A stretch of 64,000 nucleotides of DNA from NCBI GenBank assembly GCA_905203015.1, contig CAJKUC010000003.1, positions 61,378 to 125,377 of the forward strand, written 5' to 3'. The position numbers were made by a program, and so were the translations under genes. Within the stretch, counting starts at the first letter, position 1; each line of letters opens with the position of its first letter. Under the pieces are notes generated by a model, which was not told the origin of the DNA, did no database searches, and was given only the letters and a program-made list of their open reading frames with translations. This stretch comes from an uncultured Christensenella sp. (GTDB lineage: Bacteria > Bacillota > Clostridia > Christensenellales > Borkfalkiaceae). Positions 8,924 through 18,494 of this stretch are shown here, in pieces.

Positions 8924-9997
8924 ATGATAAGAATCGCAATCGACGCGATGGGCGGAGATTTCGCCCCGAAAGAGCAGGTGAAAGGCGCGGTGCTCGCGCT
9001 GCAAAACGATAAAGATTTTATCGCCGTGCTCTGCGGAGACGAGGAAAAGATCAGAGCCGAACTCGCCTTGTACAAAAAATACGACGCTTCCCGCGTGGAA
9101 ATCGTGCATGCGCCGGAAGTGATCACCAACGACGATATTCCAACGAAAGCGGTGCGCACGAAGAAAAATTCATCCACGGTGACGGCGTTCGATCTTCTGA
9201 AAGAGGGCAAAGCCGATGCGGTGGTTTCCAGCGGCGCTACGGGCGCCGTGCTTACGGCGGGCGTTCTTACGCTGGGTAGAATCAAGGGTGTTTCCCGCCC
9301 CGCGCTTTGCCCGAGGTTGCCCGATTTAAGCGGCAGGGGAACGTTGCTTTGCGATTGCGGGGCGAATCTCGAATGCAAGAGCGTGAATCTCGTGCATTTC
9401 GCGATGATGGCAACGGCGTATGCCGAAGCGGTGTACGGCTGGAAAAATCCGAAAGTGGGCTTACTGAACAACGGTACGGAAGATCACAAGGGCGACGATC
9501 TGCACCGCGAAGCGAACGCGCTTTTAAAAGAGACTGCGGGCGTGAATTATGTGGGCAACGTGGAAGGGCGCGACATCATGGTGGGCGACGTGGACGTGGT
9601 GGTGAGCGACGGATATACGGGCAATATCGCGCTGAAATCGATCGAGGGCTGCGGCAAGGCGATCAGCGGCATTATGAAACGCGGATTCAAAAAGAATCTT
9701 TTCGCCAAACTGCGCGCGTTGCTCGTGATGGACGTGATCAAAAGCGTGAAAAAATCCGCCGATTACGAAACGATGGGCGGCGCGGTGTTCTTAGGGCTTA
9801 CGAAGCCTGTGATCAAAGCGCACGGGAACTCGAAAGCGTTCGGATTTTCCATCTGTATTTCTCAGGCGATAAACGCCGTGCGAGGAGATATGGTGGGCAG
9901 AATCGAAAGAATGCTTGCCGCGAACGCCGAAAAAGCGGCCGCGGCGGAAAACGCGCAGGCGGAAGCGGCTTCGGAAAAGGATGACGGAGCGCTATGA
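8924..9997 (+). CDS. plsX: phosphate acyltransferase PlsX
   Basis: PlsX converts acyl-ACP and phosphate to acyl-phosphate, the acyl donor for PlsY in phosphatidic acid synthesis. It is a peripheral membrane enzyme. The start MIRIAIDAMGGDFAP is diagnostic, and conserved blocks such as LLNNGTEDHKGD and NIALKS are present. GGAGG precedes the ATG by 8 nt. The 357 residues include an alanine/glutamate-rich tail longer than in Bacillus. It overlaps rnc by the 4-nt ATGA, so translation is coupled. No fapR, rpmF or acpP accompanies it. Confidence 0.96.
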   Translation: MIRIAIDAMGGDFAPKEQVKGAVLALQNDKDFIAVLCGDEEKIRAELALYKKYDASRVEIVHAPEVITNDDIPTKAVRTKKNSSTVTAFDLLKEGKADAVVSSGATGAVLTAGVLTLGRIKGVSRPALCPRLPDLSGRGTLLCDCGANLECKSVNLVHFAMMATAYAEAVYGWKNPKVGLLNNGTEDHKGDDLHREANALLKETAGVNYVGNVEGRDIMVGDVDVVVSDGYTGNIALKSIEGCGKAISGIMKRGFKKNLFAKLRALLVMDVIKSVKKSADYETMGGAVFLGLTKPVIKAHGNSKAFGFSICISQAINAVRGDMVGRIERMLAANAEKAAAAENAQAEAASEKDDGAL

Positions 9998-10677
9998 CGA
10001 AAGACGATTTCCCGATCGCGGAAGCGGAAGAAAAGATCGGATATGTTTTCAAAGATAAAAATCTTCTGATCGAAGCGTTTACGCACGTTACATATGCGAA
10101 TAAATTCGGCGTGAAAAGCAACGAGCGGCTGGAATTTTTAGGCGACGCCGTGCTGGAAATGGCGGTTTCCGAAAATCTGTACGCGGCGTTTCCCGATTCC
10201 ACGGAAGGAGAGATGACGAATCTTCGCCAAAGGTACGTGGCAAAACCTCCGCTTGAAAAGGCGGCGGAAAAACTTGGAATCGTGAAATATCTGCTTTATT
10301 ACGGCGGCGCGGCGGATAACGTAGGAAAAAAAGCGAAATCCAGCCTCACGGAAAGCGTGATTGCCGCGATTTATCTGGACGGGAATTGCACGAAAGGCGG
10401 CGGCTATGAAAACGCGAAATCGTTCATAAACGCCAACGTGGAATTTTCCGCAGAAGAAAATTATAAAGGCGCCCTGCAGGAATTCGCGCAGGGGCGCGGG
10501 CAGGCATTGCCCGTGTACCGCGAGGAAAAAAAGAGCGGCGTAAACGACGCGCCTTTGTTCGTCGTAACGGCGGAAGCATGCGGAAAAAGCGCGCGCGGAG
10601 AAGGCGAAACGAAGCAAAGCGCGGAACGCGAAGCGGCGAAAAAACTGCTGGCGATATTAAAAAGCGAAAAAAATTAA
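9994..10677 (+). CDS. rnc: ribonuclease III
   Basis: RNase III cleaves double-stranded RNA, including rRNA precursors. The catalytic signature NERLEFLGDAVLE is at residues 43-55, and a second conserved glutamate lies in SLTESVIAAIYLDG. A C-terminal double-stranded RNA-binding domain begins near residue 152 (NYKGALQEFAQG) and ends with SAEREAAKKLLAIL. The length of 227 residues is typical. The start overlaps the plsX stop (ATGA). The order plsX-rnc-smc-ftsY is conserved in Firmicutes. Confidence 0.97.
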   Translation: MTKDDFPIAEAEEKIGYVFKDKNLLIEAFTHVTYANKFGVKSNERLEFLGDAVLEMAVSENLYAAFPDSTEGEMTNLRQRYVAKPPLEKAAEKLGIVKYLLYYGGAADNVGKKAKSSLTESVIAAIYLDGNCTKGGGYENAKSFINANVEFSAEENYKGALQEFAQGRGQALPVYREEKKSGVNDAPLFVVTAEACGKSARGEGETKQSAEREAAKKLLAILKSEKN

Positions 10678-10698
10678 AGATTTTATAATAACATAACG

Positions 10699-10720
10699 GC
10701 GGAAACAAAAACGTTTCCGC
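10699..10720 (+). other. perfect hairpin between rnc and the smc SD
   Basis: GCGGAAAC (10699-10706) pairs with GTTTCCGC (10713-10720), and the SD AAGGAG starts at the very next base. There is no T tract. It may be an mRNA processing or stabilising element; being next to rnc, cleavage by RNase III is conceivable, though 8 bp is short for that enzyme. Confidence 0.55.
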
Positions 10721-10733
10721 AAGGAGTCAACAA

Positions 10734-13700
10734 GTGGATTTAAAAGAAATACGACTTTCCGGATTCAAATCGTTTGCGGATAAAACGGTGATCCGCTTCG
10801 ACGAAGGCGTCACCTGCATCGTGGGGCCGAACGGGTGCGGCAAATCCAACGTAGCCGACGCGGTGCGCTGGGTGCTGGGCGAACAATCGCCGAAAGCCCT
10901 TCGCGGCGGCAACATGCAAGACGTTATTTTCGGCGGAACGCAGTCCAGAAAACCGCAGTCGAGTTGCGAAGTAACCCTCGTATTCGACAACACGAATAAA
11001 ATTTTCGATCTCGACGTAGCGGAAGTGGCGATGACGCGCAGGCTCGATCGCAACGGCAACAGCGGCTATTTTATCAACGGTCAGCCGTCTCGTCTGAAAG
11101 ACATCGTGCGCCTGTTCCACGGAATCGGTCTCGGCAAAGAAGGCTATTCGATCATCGGTCAGGGCAAGGTGGAACAGATCATGAACGCCAAGCCCGAAGA
11201 TCGCCGTCTGATCTTTGAAGAGGCTACGGGGCTGATGGTGTATAAATCCCGTAAGGAAGAGATTGAACGCAAAATCGATTCGTCGAAAAACAATCTGTAC
11301 ATATACGCGCAGCGTATCGAAGAAGCGGAGCGCAGGCTCGGCCCGCTTTCCAAACAGGCAGACGCGGCGAAAGAGTACAAGGAATATTCCGATTCGCTGA
11401 AATTCAACGAAGTGAATACGTACGTCTGCCGTTACGACGGCGCGGAAGACGAAAAGAACAAATTCCGCGAACGCGTGGCGGGGTATTCCGATAAAATCAT
11501 TTCGCTCAATACGCAATCGGAACTTCTGAATAAAAGTTACGAAGATACGCGCAGAAAGGCGGCGGAAGCGGATCAGAAACTCACCGATCTCAACGATCGC
11601 CGCGTGGAACTTTCCGTAGGAAACGAAAGAAAAGACGGGGAGTGGAAACTGGTGCGCGAGAAAATTTCCACGTACAAAAGCCAGATTACGGCGGCGGGGG
11701 AATTTCTCGAGAACGGGAAAACCCGTACCGGCGAACTTGCCGACGCCGTGGCGGCGGCGAAAGAAGCCATTAAAAAAGGCGAAACGCGCATTGCGGAAAT
11801 CGATAACGAAACGGATCTTTTATCGCAGGCGATCAAGGCGTTGTCCGGCAAAATAGAGGTGTTTGAAAAACTTTCCGACGAAAATCGGCAAAGTCAACTT
11901 TCGTCTGCGGAAAACCTTTCCGAAATCAGAAAAAATCAGGGCTCGCTTGCCGCGCAGATGCAGGCGGCGGAAGACCGTATCGCCGAACTTACGGCGGCTT
12001 TGAAAAAAGAAAAGGCGAGAAAGGAAAAACTGGAAGAAGAACTCGACGGAGTGCGGAAAGATCTGAAAAAACTCAAAGAGTTTACTTCGGGCGGCGAAAA
12101 AGAACTGGCGGATCGCGAAGAAGAAATCCGCGATATGCAACTCACGATCAATAATTTCAATCAGGAACTTTTCAGCGTGGGCGGGCAGATTTCTTCGCTG
12201 AAAGATTCCCTCGAAATGTATATCGGAATCAAAAACCGTTACGAGGGGTATAAAGATTCCGTGCGTCGTCTGCTTTCCGTGGCAAAGACGAATCCCGAAG
12301 TGGGCAGCCACGTGAAAGGCACGATCGCGGATATTATTCACACCGATCAGAAATACGAACTGGCGTTCGAGGTGGCGCTTGGCGCGGCGACGCAGAACGT
12401 GGTGACTCCCACGCAGGACGACGCGCGTATCCTCATCGAATATTTAAAACGCACGGGCGGCGGCGTTGTGACGTTCCTGCCCGTAACGGGCATGAAGCCC
12501 CGCCCCGACAGCAGAGAAGCACAGCGCGCCACGAGCGAAAAGGGTGCGATCGGGCTTGCCACGGATCTGATCCGCTACGACGAATATTATTACAACGTAG
12601 TCACCAATCTTCTCGGCAACACGCTGATCTGCGACACCGTGTATAACGCCACGGCGATCGCGAAAAAGTACGGCAACACCTTCCGTATCGTCACGCTCGA
12701 CGGCGATATCGTGAGCACGAGCGGCTCGATGACGGGCGGCAGCCGCCAGCAGAAGGGCGCGTCTGTGCTCGCGGGCGAAAGAAAGATCGAAGAGTGCCGC
12801 GAAAATATTCTGAAGAAACAGAAATATCTCGAAAAACTGAAAATCGCGATAGCGGAAAGCGAAAAGGGCAAGGAAGAAGCGGAAGCGGCGGTGAACGCGC
12901 TGCGCGCGAAATATCAGGGCTCGCTGAACGAACTCGCCGTGCTTTCTCAGCGTGAAATTTCGTTGACGAAAGAATCGGAAGAAGCGCAGAGTAACATAGA
13001 CGTCTACGCCGAAACGCTGAAGGGTTTTGAAGAGAAACTCGGCAGGCTGAAAGACGAAGAAGCCTATGCGGGCAAGAGCGAAGAAGAATTGAACGCGATG
13101 AGGCAGGGCGCGGAAGCCACGCTGGAAAAGCAACGCGGGCAGTGCGAGGCGTTCAAAGCGGAACGCGACGAAAAGAGCGCGAAACTGCATGCGCTGGAAG
13201 TGGAAAAAGCGGCGGCGGAAAAACAGATCGAGAGCCTGAACGCGGATATAAGAAGATACGAAAAGGAAAAGGAAGATCTGATCGCGCGGATTATTTCCAC
13301 CGAGCGGGAAAAAGCCACGGCGGAAGCGGAACTTTCCGCGCTGGAAGAAAAGGCGAAGCAGGCGGAACTCACCGAAGAGGAAAAGGCTGCGGTGCAGGCG
13401 GTGAACGACGAAATCGCAACGGTTTCCGCGGAAAAGGAAGCGCTGAATATCCGTCAGGTGCAGTTGGACGAAGAGCGCACCGCCGTGCAGGAAGAACTGA
13501 CGAAGCAGACGGACAAGCGGTATAAATGCGAAATCGAAATCAGTAAGATCGATACGAATCTTGAAAATATGCGCCAGAGAATCGAAGAGGCGTACGGGAT
13601 CGATTACGAGGGTTGCCTTGCCCTGAAAGCGGACAATTTCAACGTGGACGAAGCGGCGGGGCTGATCAGCGCGCTGAAGAGAAAGATTACGCTGCTCGGC

Positions 13701-14330
13701 AACGTGAATCTCAACGCCGTGGAAGAATATGCCGACGAAAAGGCGCACTACGACGAGATGACCGTGCAGCGCGACGATCTGCAGAAAGCGATCGACGATC
13801 TGCAGCAGGCGCTGGACGAAATCCGCGCGGAAATGCTGAAAATTTTCGACGCCGGATTCAACGATATCAACGAAAATTTCAAGGTGACGTTCAAAGAACT
13901 CTTCGGCGGAGGCAACGCGGAATTGCAGATGGATTACATCGAAGGGCAGGATCCTCTGGAAGCGGGCGTGGAGATCGTGGCTTGCCCTCCCGGCAAGAAA
14001 CTCACGAAAATTTCGTTGCTTTCGGGCGGCGAACGCGCTCTTACGGCGATCGCGATTCTGTTCGCCATTCTGAAATGCCGCCCGATGCCGTTCTGTATTC
14101 TGGACGAAATCGAAGCCGCGCTGGACGAGGCGAACGTAGACAGATTCGCTTCGTATCTCAAACATTTCTCGCAGGAAACGCAGTTTATCGTGATTACGCA
14201 CCGCCGTCCTACGATGAATCAGTCCGATGCGCTTTTCGGCGTAACGATGCAGGAAAAAGGCGTCTCGAAGATCGTTTCCGTAAAACTCGGCGAGGTGGAA
14301 AAACAACTCGGCGAAGGTACGGTGGAATAA
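10734..14330 (+). CDS. smc: chromosome segregation protein SMC
   Basis: SMC forms the ring-shaped condensin core with ScpA and ScpB. The 1198 residues show Walker A GPNGCGKSN at residues 31-39, a long coiled coil, a hinge around residues 520-680, a second coiled coil, the ABC signature LLSGGERALTA near residue 1095 and Walker B CILDEIEAALD near residue 1120. Translation starts at GTG (10734), with AAGGAG 7 nt upstream. The gene is followed by a terminator, so ftsY is at least partly separate. Confidence 0.98.
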   Translation: MDLKEIRLSGFKSFADKTVIRFDEGVTCIVGPNGCGKSNVADAVRWVLGEQSPKALRGGNMQDVIFGGTQSRKPQSSCEVTLVFDNTNKIFDLDVAEVAMTRRLDRNGNSGYFINGQPSRLKDIVRLFHGIGLGKEGYSIIGQGKVEQIMNAKPEDRRLIFEEATGLMVYKSRKEEIERKIDSSKNNLYIYAQRIEEAERRLGPLSKQADAAKEYKEYSDSLKFNEVNTYVCRYDGAEDEKNKFRERVAGYSDKIISLNTQSELLNKSYEDTRRKAAEADQKLTDLNDRRVELSVGNERKDGEWKLVREKISTYKSQITAAGEFLENGKTRTGELADAVAAAKEAIKKGETRIAEIDNETDLLSQAIKALSGKIEVFEKLSDENRQSQLSSAENLSEIRKNQGSLAAQMQAAEDRIAELTAALKKEKARKEKLEEELDGVRKDLKKLKEFTSGGEKELADREEEIRDMQLTINNFNQELFSVGGQISSLKDSLEMYIGIKNRYEGYKDSVRRLLSVAKTNPEVGSHVKGTIADIIHTDQKYELAFEVALGAATQNVVTPTQDDARILIEYLKRTGGGVVTFLPVTGMKPRPDSREAQRATSEKGAIGLATDLIRYDEYYYNVVTNLLGNTLICDTVYNATAIAKKYGNTFRIVTLDGDIVSTSGSMTGGSRQQKGASVLAGERKIEECRENILKKQKYLEKLKIAIAESEKGKEEAEAAVNALRAKYQGSLNELAVLSQREISLTKESEEAQSNIDVYAETLKGFEEKLGRLKDEEAYAGKSEEELNAMRQGAEATLEKQRGQCEAFKAERDEKSAKLHALEVEKAAAEKQIESLNADIRRYEKEKEDLIARIISTEREKATAEAELSALEEKAKQAELTEEEKAAVQAVNDEIATVSAEKEALNIRQVQLDEERTAVQEELTKQTDKRYKCEIEISKIDTNLENMRQRIEEAYGIDYEGCLALKADNFNVDEAAGLISALKRKITLLGNVNLNAVEEYADEKAHYDEMTVQRDDLQKAIDDLQQALDEIRAEMLKIFDAGFNDINENFKVTFKELFGGGNAELQMDYIEGQDPLEAGVEIVACPPGKKLTKISLLSGGERALTAIAILFAILKCRPMPFCILDEIEAALDEANVDRFASYLKHFSQETQFIVITHRRPTMNQSDALFGVTMQEKGVSKIVSVKLGEVEKQLGEGTVE

Positions 14331-14349
14331 ATTCAGCCATTCGCGCAGT

Positions 14350-14381
14350 AAAATCGCCTTGCGTATACGGGGCGATTTTTT
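14350..14381 (+). terminator. intrinsic terminator after smc
   Basis: AAAATCGCC (14350-14358) pairs with GGCGATTTT (14371-14379), followed by further T residues. Confidence 0.8.
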
Positions 14382-14536
14382 GCGGAAAGAGCAAAAACGG
14401 CGGAAATCTAAGAAATACCGACGGACGGCGCGCATGCGTGCGGTGTAAAAAACGCGAAAAAAACGCGCGGTAAAAGAGGGAATGCTTTTCGCCGGGAAAG
14501 CGCGTTCGGCGGAGAATAAATCGGGAGAGAAGAAAA

Positions 14537-15433
14537 ATGGGCATATTCGGAAAATTATTCGGCGCGTTGAAAAAGACGAAAGACGGATTCGCGGAAAAAA
14601 TGCGGCAGTTGTTTTCCCGCAACAAATTAGGCGACGAATTTTACGAGGACCTCGAAGAGGTGCTGATTTCCGCCGACGTATCCGTCGGTACGGCGGAAAA
14701 AGTGGTGGAAGGGATAAAAGAGCGCGCGAAAGCGGAAAAACTGAAAGATCCCGATTATGTGACGGGGCTGTTGAAAGAAGTGCTTACGGATATGCTGAAA
14801 GCAGCCGAAGTATCGGAAATAGAATACCCGTGCGTGATTATGGTGGTGGGCGTGAACGGCGTGGGAAAAACCACGACGATCGGCAAACTCGCCAATTATT
14901 ACGTTTCGCAGGGCAAGAGCGTTACGCTTGCGGCGGCGGATACCTTCCGCGCGGCGGCGGCGGAACAACTTGCCGTGTGGGCGGATCGGGCGAAAGTGAG
15001 AATCGTGCGCCACGAAGAGGGCAGCGATCCCTCCGCCGTGATTTTCGACGCCGTATCGAGCGCGAAAGCGAAAAAGACGGACGTGCTGATCGTGGATACG
15101 GCGGGCAGATTGCATGTGAAAGACAATCTGATGAAAGAATTGCAGAAGATGAGCCGCGTGGTGGAACGCGATTATCCCGAAGCGGACTTTTTAAAACTGC
15201 TCGTGCTCGATGCCACCACGGGGCAGAACGCGCTTTCGCAGGCTAAGACGTTCGACGACGCCGTGGGGCTGGACGGCTTGATTTTAACGAAATTGGACGG
15301 CACGGCGAAAGGCGGCTTTGTATTTTCTCTGGCGGACGAACTTTCGTTGCCCGTTTTATATGCGGGCGTTGGGGAAAAGATCGGCGATCTCGAAAAATTC
15401 GATTCCGAAGCGTTCGTAGACGCGATTTTATAA
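14537..15433 (+). CDS. ftsY: signal recognition particle receptor FtsY
   Basis: FtsY is the membrane-associated GTPase that receives SRP-ribosome complexes and passes them to SecYEG. The 298 residues start with an amphipathic MGIFGKLFGALKK helix that would contact the membrane, followed by the N domain and the G domain, with GVNGVGKTT at residues 105-113, DTAGR near residue 190 and TKLDGT near residue 256. The long acidic A domain of E. coli FtsY is absent, as in other Firmicutes. GGGAGAG is the SD. ffh is not in the window. Confidence 0.97.
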   Translation: MGIFGKLFGALKKTKDGFAEKMRQLFSRNKLGDEFYEDLEEVLISADVSVGTAEKVVEGIKERAKAEKLKDPDYVTGLLKEVLTDMLKAAEVSEIEYPCVIMVVGVNGVGKTTTIGKLANYYVSQGKSVTLAAADTFRAAAAEQLAVWADRAKVRIVRHEEGSDPSAVIFDAVSSAKAKKTDVLIVDTAGRLHVKDNLMKELQKMSRVVERDYPEADFLKLLVLDATTGQNALSQAKTFDDAVGLDGLILTKLDGTAKGGFVFSLADELSLPVLYAGVGEKIGDLEKFDSEAFVDAIL

Positions 15434-15464
15434 AAACGAAAGCGGCAAAACGAGGAAAAAAATA

Positions 15465-16130
15465 ATGAGAATAGATATACTGACTCTGTTTCCCGAGATG
15501 TTTTCTGCATTGAACGAGAGTATTTTGGGCAGGGCGCAGAAAAACGGAAAAATCGAAATCAACGTGGTGAATATCCGCGATTATACGGAAGATAAGCATC
15601 TGAAATGCGACGATTATCCTTTCGGGGGCGGCGCGGGAATGGTGATGATGCCGCAGCCGATCGGAAGCGCGATCGAGGCGATCGATCCGAATCACGAGGC
15701 GCATCGTATTTATCTTTCTCCGAAAGGGGAAACGCTGAAACAGCAGAAGGTGTTTTCGTTGATTTCGTACGATCGGCTGGTGTTGTTGTGCGGGCACTAC
15801 GAGGGTGTGGATCAGCGGGTGATCGATCTTTTTATCGACGAGGAAATTTCCATCGGCGATTACGTGCTTACGGGCGGCGAACTTCCCGCCATGGTGCTCA
15901 CCGATTGCCTTTGCCGGTATGTAGACGGCGTGATCAGCACGTCTTCGTTGGTGGACGAAAGTTTTTCCGAAAACATGCTGGAATACCCGCAATACACGCG
16001 CCCGAAAGAATATAAGGGAATCTGCGTGCCCGACGTGTTGCTTACGGGGGATCACGCGAAAGTGGACGAATGGAGACGGCAGGCGGCGTTACGCCTTACG
16101 AAAGAAAAACGCCCCGATTTACTGAAATAA
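15465..16130 (+). CDS. trmD: tRNA (guanine-N1)-methyltransferase TrmD
   Basis: TrmD methylates G37 next to the anticodon to prevent frameshifting. It is a SPOUT trefoil-knot enzyme; MRIDILTLFPEMF, GGGAGMVMMPQP, LLCGHYEGVDQR and GDYVLTGGELPAM are its hallmarks. The 221 residues are a little shorter than usual at the C terminus. GAGG precedes the ATG. It normally sits in rpsP-rimM-trmD-rplS; here it stands alone after ftsY. Confidence 0.96.
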   Translation: MRIDILTLFPEMFSALNESILGRAQKNGKIEINVVNIRDYTEDKHLKCDDYPFGGGAGMVMMPQPIGSAIEAIDPNHEAHRIYLSPKGETLKQQKVFSLISYDRLVLLCGHYEGVDQRVIDLFIDEEISIGDYVLTGGELPAMVLTDCLCRYVDGVISTSSLVDESFSENMLEYPQYTRPKEYKGICVPDVLLTGDHAKVDEWRRQAALRLTKEKRPDLLK

Positions 16131-16298
16131 ACGACTGTTTAAATAACGGCGACACGGCAGGAGGCGGCGACCGATAAGAGATAAGAGGGCGTTACGATTT
16201 ATGCCGAGGCGGGTGGCGCAGCGAACGACGGCGGCGCACGGCGCGGCAGGCGTCGGGGCAAAGAAGCGGGAAAAAAGCGGACAAAGGAGCGAGCGGAG

Positions 16299-17180
16299 AT
16301 GGCGAAAACGATACAATGGTTCCCGGGGCACATGAAAAAAGCGATGCGGGATATGGAAGAAAAACGCGATTTATGCGACGGCGTGATCTGCGTTCTCGAC
16401 GCGCGCGCTCCGATTGCCACGTACAATAAAAAATTGCCCGAAATTTTTCGCGGAAAGCCCGTATTATACGTATTAAACAAGAGCGATCTTGCCGACGGAA
16501 AAGCCGAAAAGTTTGCGACGGAGATCGAAAAACAGGGCAAGACGTGCGTGCTTTTAAGCGCGGTGAACGGCGCTGCGAAGCGGGTGCTGGAAAAACGATT
16601 GCAGATTTTAACGAAAGAAAAACGCGAACGCGCGGAAAGCAAGGGCGTAAACCGCCGCTTCCGCTACACCGTGATCGGTATCCCGAATACGGGAAAAAGC
16701 ACGATCGTAAATCTGCTGGGCGGAGCGAAGCGGGCGAAAACGGGGGACATCGCGGGCGTTACGAGAGACGTGCGCTGGATCAAGTGCGCGGATTTCGATC
16801 TGCTGGATACCCCGGGAACGATGCCGCCTTCGTGCGAAACGCAGTATCTTGCGCGCCATCTTGCCTACATCGGCAGCCTGAACGACGATATTCTGGATAT
16901 TACGGATATCGCGTTGGAACTTTTGAAGGAACTTGCCGCAAATTATCCGTCGGCTTTAACGGAACGTTACGGCATAGAGGATTTTTCCGAAGGCGAAACG
17001 GAAAACGAAGCGGCGCTGAAAATGTACGAAACGGTGTGCCGTCGGCGCGGATTTATGCTGCGCGGCGGGGATTTCGATTACGAGCGCGGCGCGCGGGCGA
17101 TTCTCGACGATTTCAGAAAAGGCAGGCTCGGCAGAATCTGCCTCGAAAACGCGGAGAATTTTCAGAACGTGCGCTTCTGA
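16299..17180 (+). CDS. rbgA: ribosome biogenesis GTPase RbgA (YlqF)
   Basis: RbgA is a circularly permuted GTPase needed for late assembly of the 50S subunit. The permuted order is visible: G4 NKSD at residues 60-63 comes before G1 GIPNTGKS at residues 126-133 and G3 DTPG at residues 169-172. The N-terminal WFPGHMKKA motif and the C-terminal ANTAR-like helical domain fit. AAAGGAG lies 10-12 nt upstream of the ATG. rnhB follows, as in Bacillus subtilis. Confidence 0.95.
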   Translation: MAKTIQWFPGHMKKAMRDMEEKRDLCDGVICVLDARAPIATYNKKLPEIFRGKPVLYVLNKSDLADGKAEKFATEIEKQGKTCVLLSAVNGAAKRVLEKRLQILTKEKRERAESKGVNRRFRYTVIGIPNTGKSTIVNLLGGAKRAKTGDIAGVTRDVRWIKCADFDLLDTPGTMPPSCETQYLARHLAYIGSLNDDILDITDIALELLKELAANYPSALTERYGIEDFSEGETENEAALKMYETVCRRRGFMLRGGDFDYERGARAILDDFRKGRLGRICLENAENFQNVRF

Positions 17181-17241
17181 AAAAGATCGCGCGAAGGGAA
17201 AACAAACGCGCGGAGTATAAACGCGGCGCGGGAGAAAACGC

Positions 17242-17862
17242 ATGAAAAAAGAAAAAGAATCCGTGGATAAATTCGCTTACGAGCGCGCGCTTTTTTCGGA
17301 AGGCGCGAAGTATGTGGCGGGGGTGGACGAAGTGGGGCGCGGACCGCTTGCGGGCCCCGTGGTGTGCGCGGCGGTGATCATGCCCGCGGATGAAAATCTG
17401 ATGATCGACGGCGTGGACGACAGCAAAAAACTTTCCGCGAAAAAGAGGGAAGCGCTGGACTTACTGATCAGAGAACGGGCGCTGGCCTATTCGATTTTCG
17501 AGGTGAGCGAAAAAGAGATTGACGAAATCAATATTCTGCAAGCCACGAGAAAGGGGATGAGAGAGGCGCTTCTTTCCTTAAAGATCACGCCCGACGCCGT
17601 GCTGACGGACGGCAACATGACGCTGGATATTCCTTTTCCGCAAAGGAGCGTGATTCACGGCGACGCGCTTTCGTATTCCATCGGCGCGGCGAGCATTATC
17701 GCGAAAGTGTATCGTGACGCGCTGATGGATAAACTGGCGGAAATTTATCCCGCGTACGGTTTTGAAAAAAATAAAGGCTACGGCACGGCGGCGCATATCG
17801 CCGCGATCAGGGAGGTGGGGGCATGCCCCGTTCATCGCAGGACGTTCATAAAAAAATTTTAG
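17242..17862 (+). CDS. rnhB: ribonuclease HII
   Basis: RNase HII removes RNA from RNA-DNA hybrids and misincorporated ribonucleotides. The motif GVDEVGRGPLAGP contains the first catalytic acids (D29, E30), and TDG and a conserved YRD segment (AKVYRDALMD) follow. The length of 206 residues is typical. The last 40 bp overlap yraN in another frame, so translation of the two is probably linked. Confidence 0.96.
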   Translation: MKKEKESVDKFAYERALFSEGAKYVAGVDEVGRGPLAGPVVCAAVIMPADENLMIDGVDDSKKLSAKKREALDLLIRERALAYSIFEVSEKEIDEINILQATRKGMREALLSLKITPDAVLTDGNMTLDIPFPQRSVIHGDALSYSIGAASIIAKVYRDALMDKLAEIYPAYGFEKNKGYGTAAHIAAIREVGACPVHRRTFIKKF

Positions 17863-18188
17863 GCAGGGCGGGCGAAAAAGCCGTGGCGGAATATCTTCGC
17901 TCCCTCGGGTATGAAATTTTAAAGACGAATTACATTACGCCCTTTGGCGAAGCGGACATCGTGGCGGAAGATAAGAAGCGCGGCGAAATCGCGTTTGTGG
18001 AAGTGAAAACCCGCTCGGGCGACGATTACGGTACGCCCGCCGAAGCGGTGGGCGCGAAAAAACGGGAACGCTATCGGAAGATTGCCTCTTTCTACTGGAT
18101 GCAGACGGGGCAGGAACCGAACGCGCGTTTCGATGTGGCGGAAGTGTGGCCGGGGGGAAAGATAGAGTATCTGGAATATGCGTTTTGA
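17823..18188 (+). CDS. yraN: YraN/UPF0102 endonuclease-fold protein
   Basis: This small protein of the restriction-endonuclease-like superfamily has the core E-A-D-I-V followed by AFVEVKTRSG, corresponding to the D/E-x-K active site of the fold. Its function is unsettled; it commonly follows rnhB, as here. The ATG at 17823 lies within rnhB and is preceded by a strong SD (GGAGG, 17811-17815), which supports the 40-bp overlap. 121 residues is the normal size. Confidence 0.93.
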   Translation: MPRSSQDVHKKILGRAGEKAVAEYLRSLGYEILKTNYITPFGEADIVAEDKKRGEIAFVEVKTRSGDDYGTPAEAVGAKKRERYRKIASFYWMQTGQEPNARFDVAEVWPGGKIEYLEYAF

Positions 18189-18206
18189 ACGGCGGCGTAA
18201 CGTAGC

Positions 18207-18263
18207 GCTTTGAAAATCATGCGTTGCTTTGAAAATCGTGCGTTGCTTTGAAAATCGTGCGTT
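18207..18263 (+). repeat. three tandem 19-bp repeats
   Basis: The 19-bp unit GCTTTGAAAATCGTGCGTT occurs at 18207-18225 (one A/G change), 18226-18244 and 18245-18263. It lies between yraN and the cspA promoter and encodes nothing evident. Confidence 0.85.
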
Positions 18264-18381
18264 CGGGCGGCGGAGAAATAATAAAATCTTTGGCGGAAGC
18301 GAAAATAAAGAAACGGCGGCGTTTTGCAAGGGGGAAAAAGGGATTTTATGAAAAATTTTTCCGCCTTTTTTGTTAAAATTA

Positions 18382-18410
18382 TTGCAATTCGTAAAAATAT
18401 ATGGTATAAT
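18382..18410 (+). promoter_or_regulatory. sigma-A promoter for the cold-shock gene
   Basis: TTGCAA (18382-18387), 17 bp and TATAAT (18405-18410) predict a start near 18417 and a leader of about 78 nt, consistent with the structured leaders of csp mRNAs. Confidence 0.8.
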
Positions 18411-18494
18411 AATAGCGTATTCGGGATAAAGCCGCGCCGATAAAGGCGACGGGTGCTTGTTTTGGATAACTTTTGATAGGAGGACCTAAAAAGG

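Noticed and set aside
12444..14435. A 663-codon minus-strand open frame opposite smc, and similar long minus-strand frames opposite asnS, recF, the VanW gene and recR-gpsA
   Set aside because: They are Arg/Phe/His-rich mirror images of strongly coding plus-strand genes, with no SD and no family resemblance.
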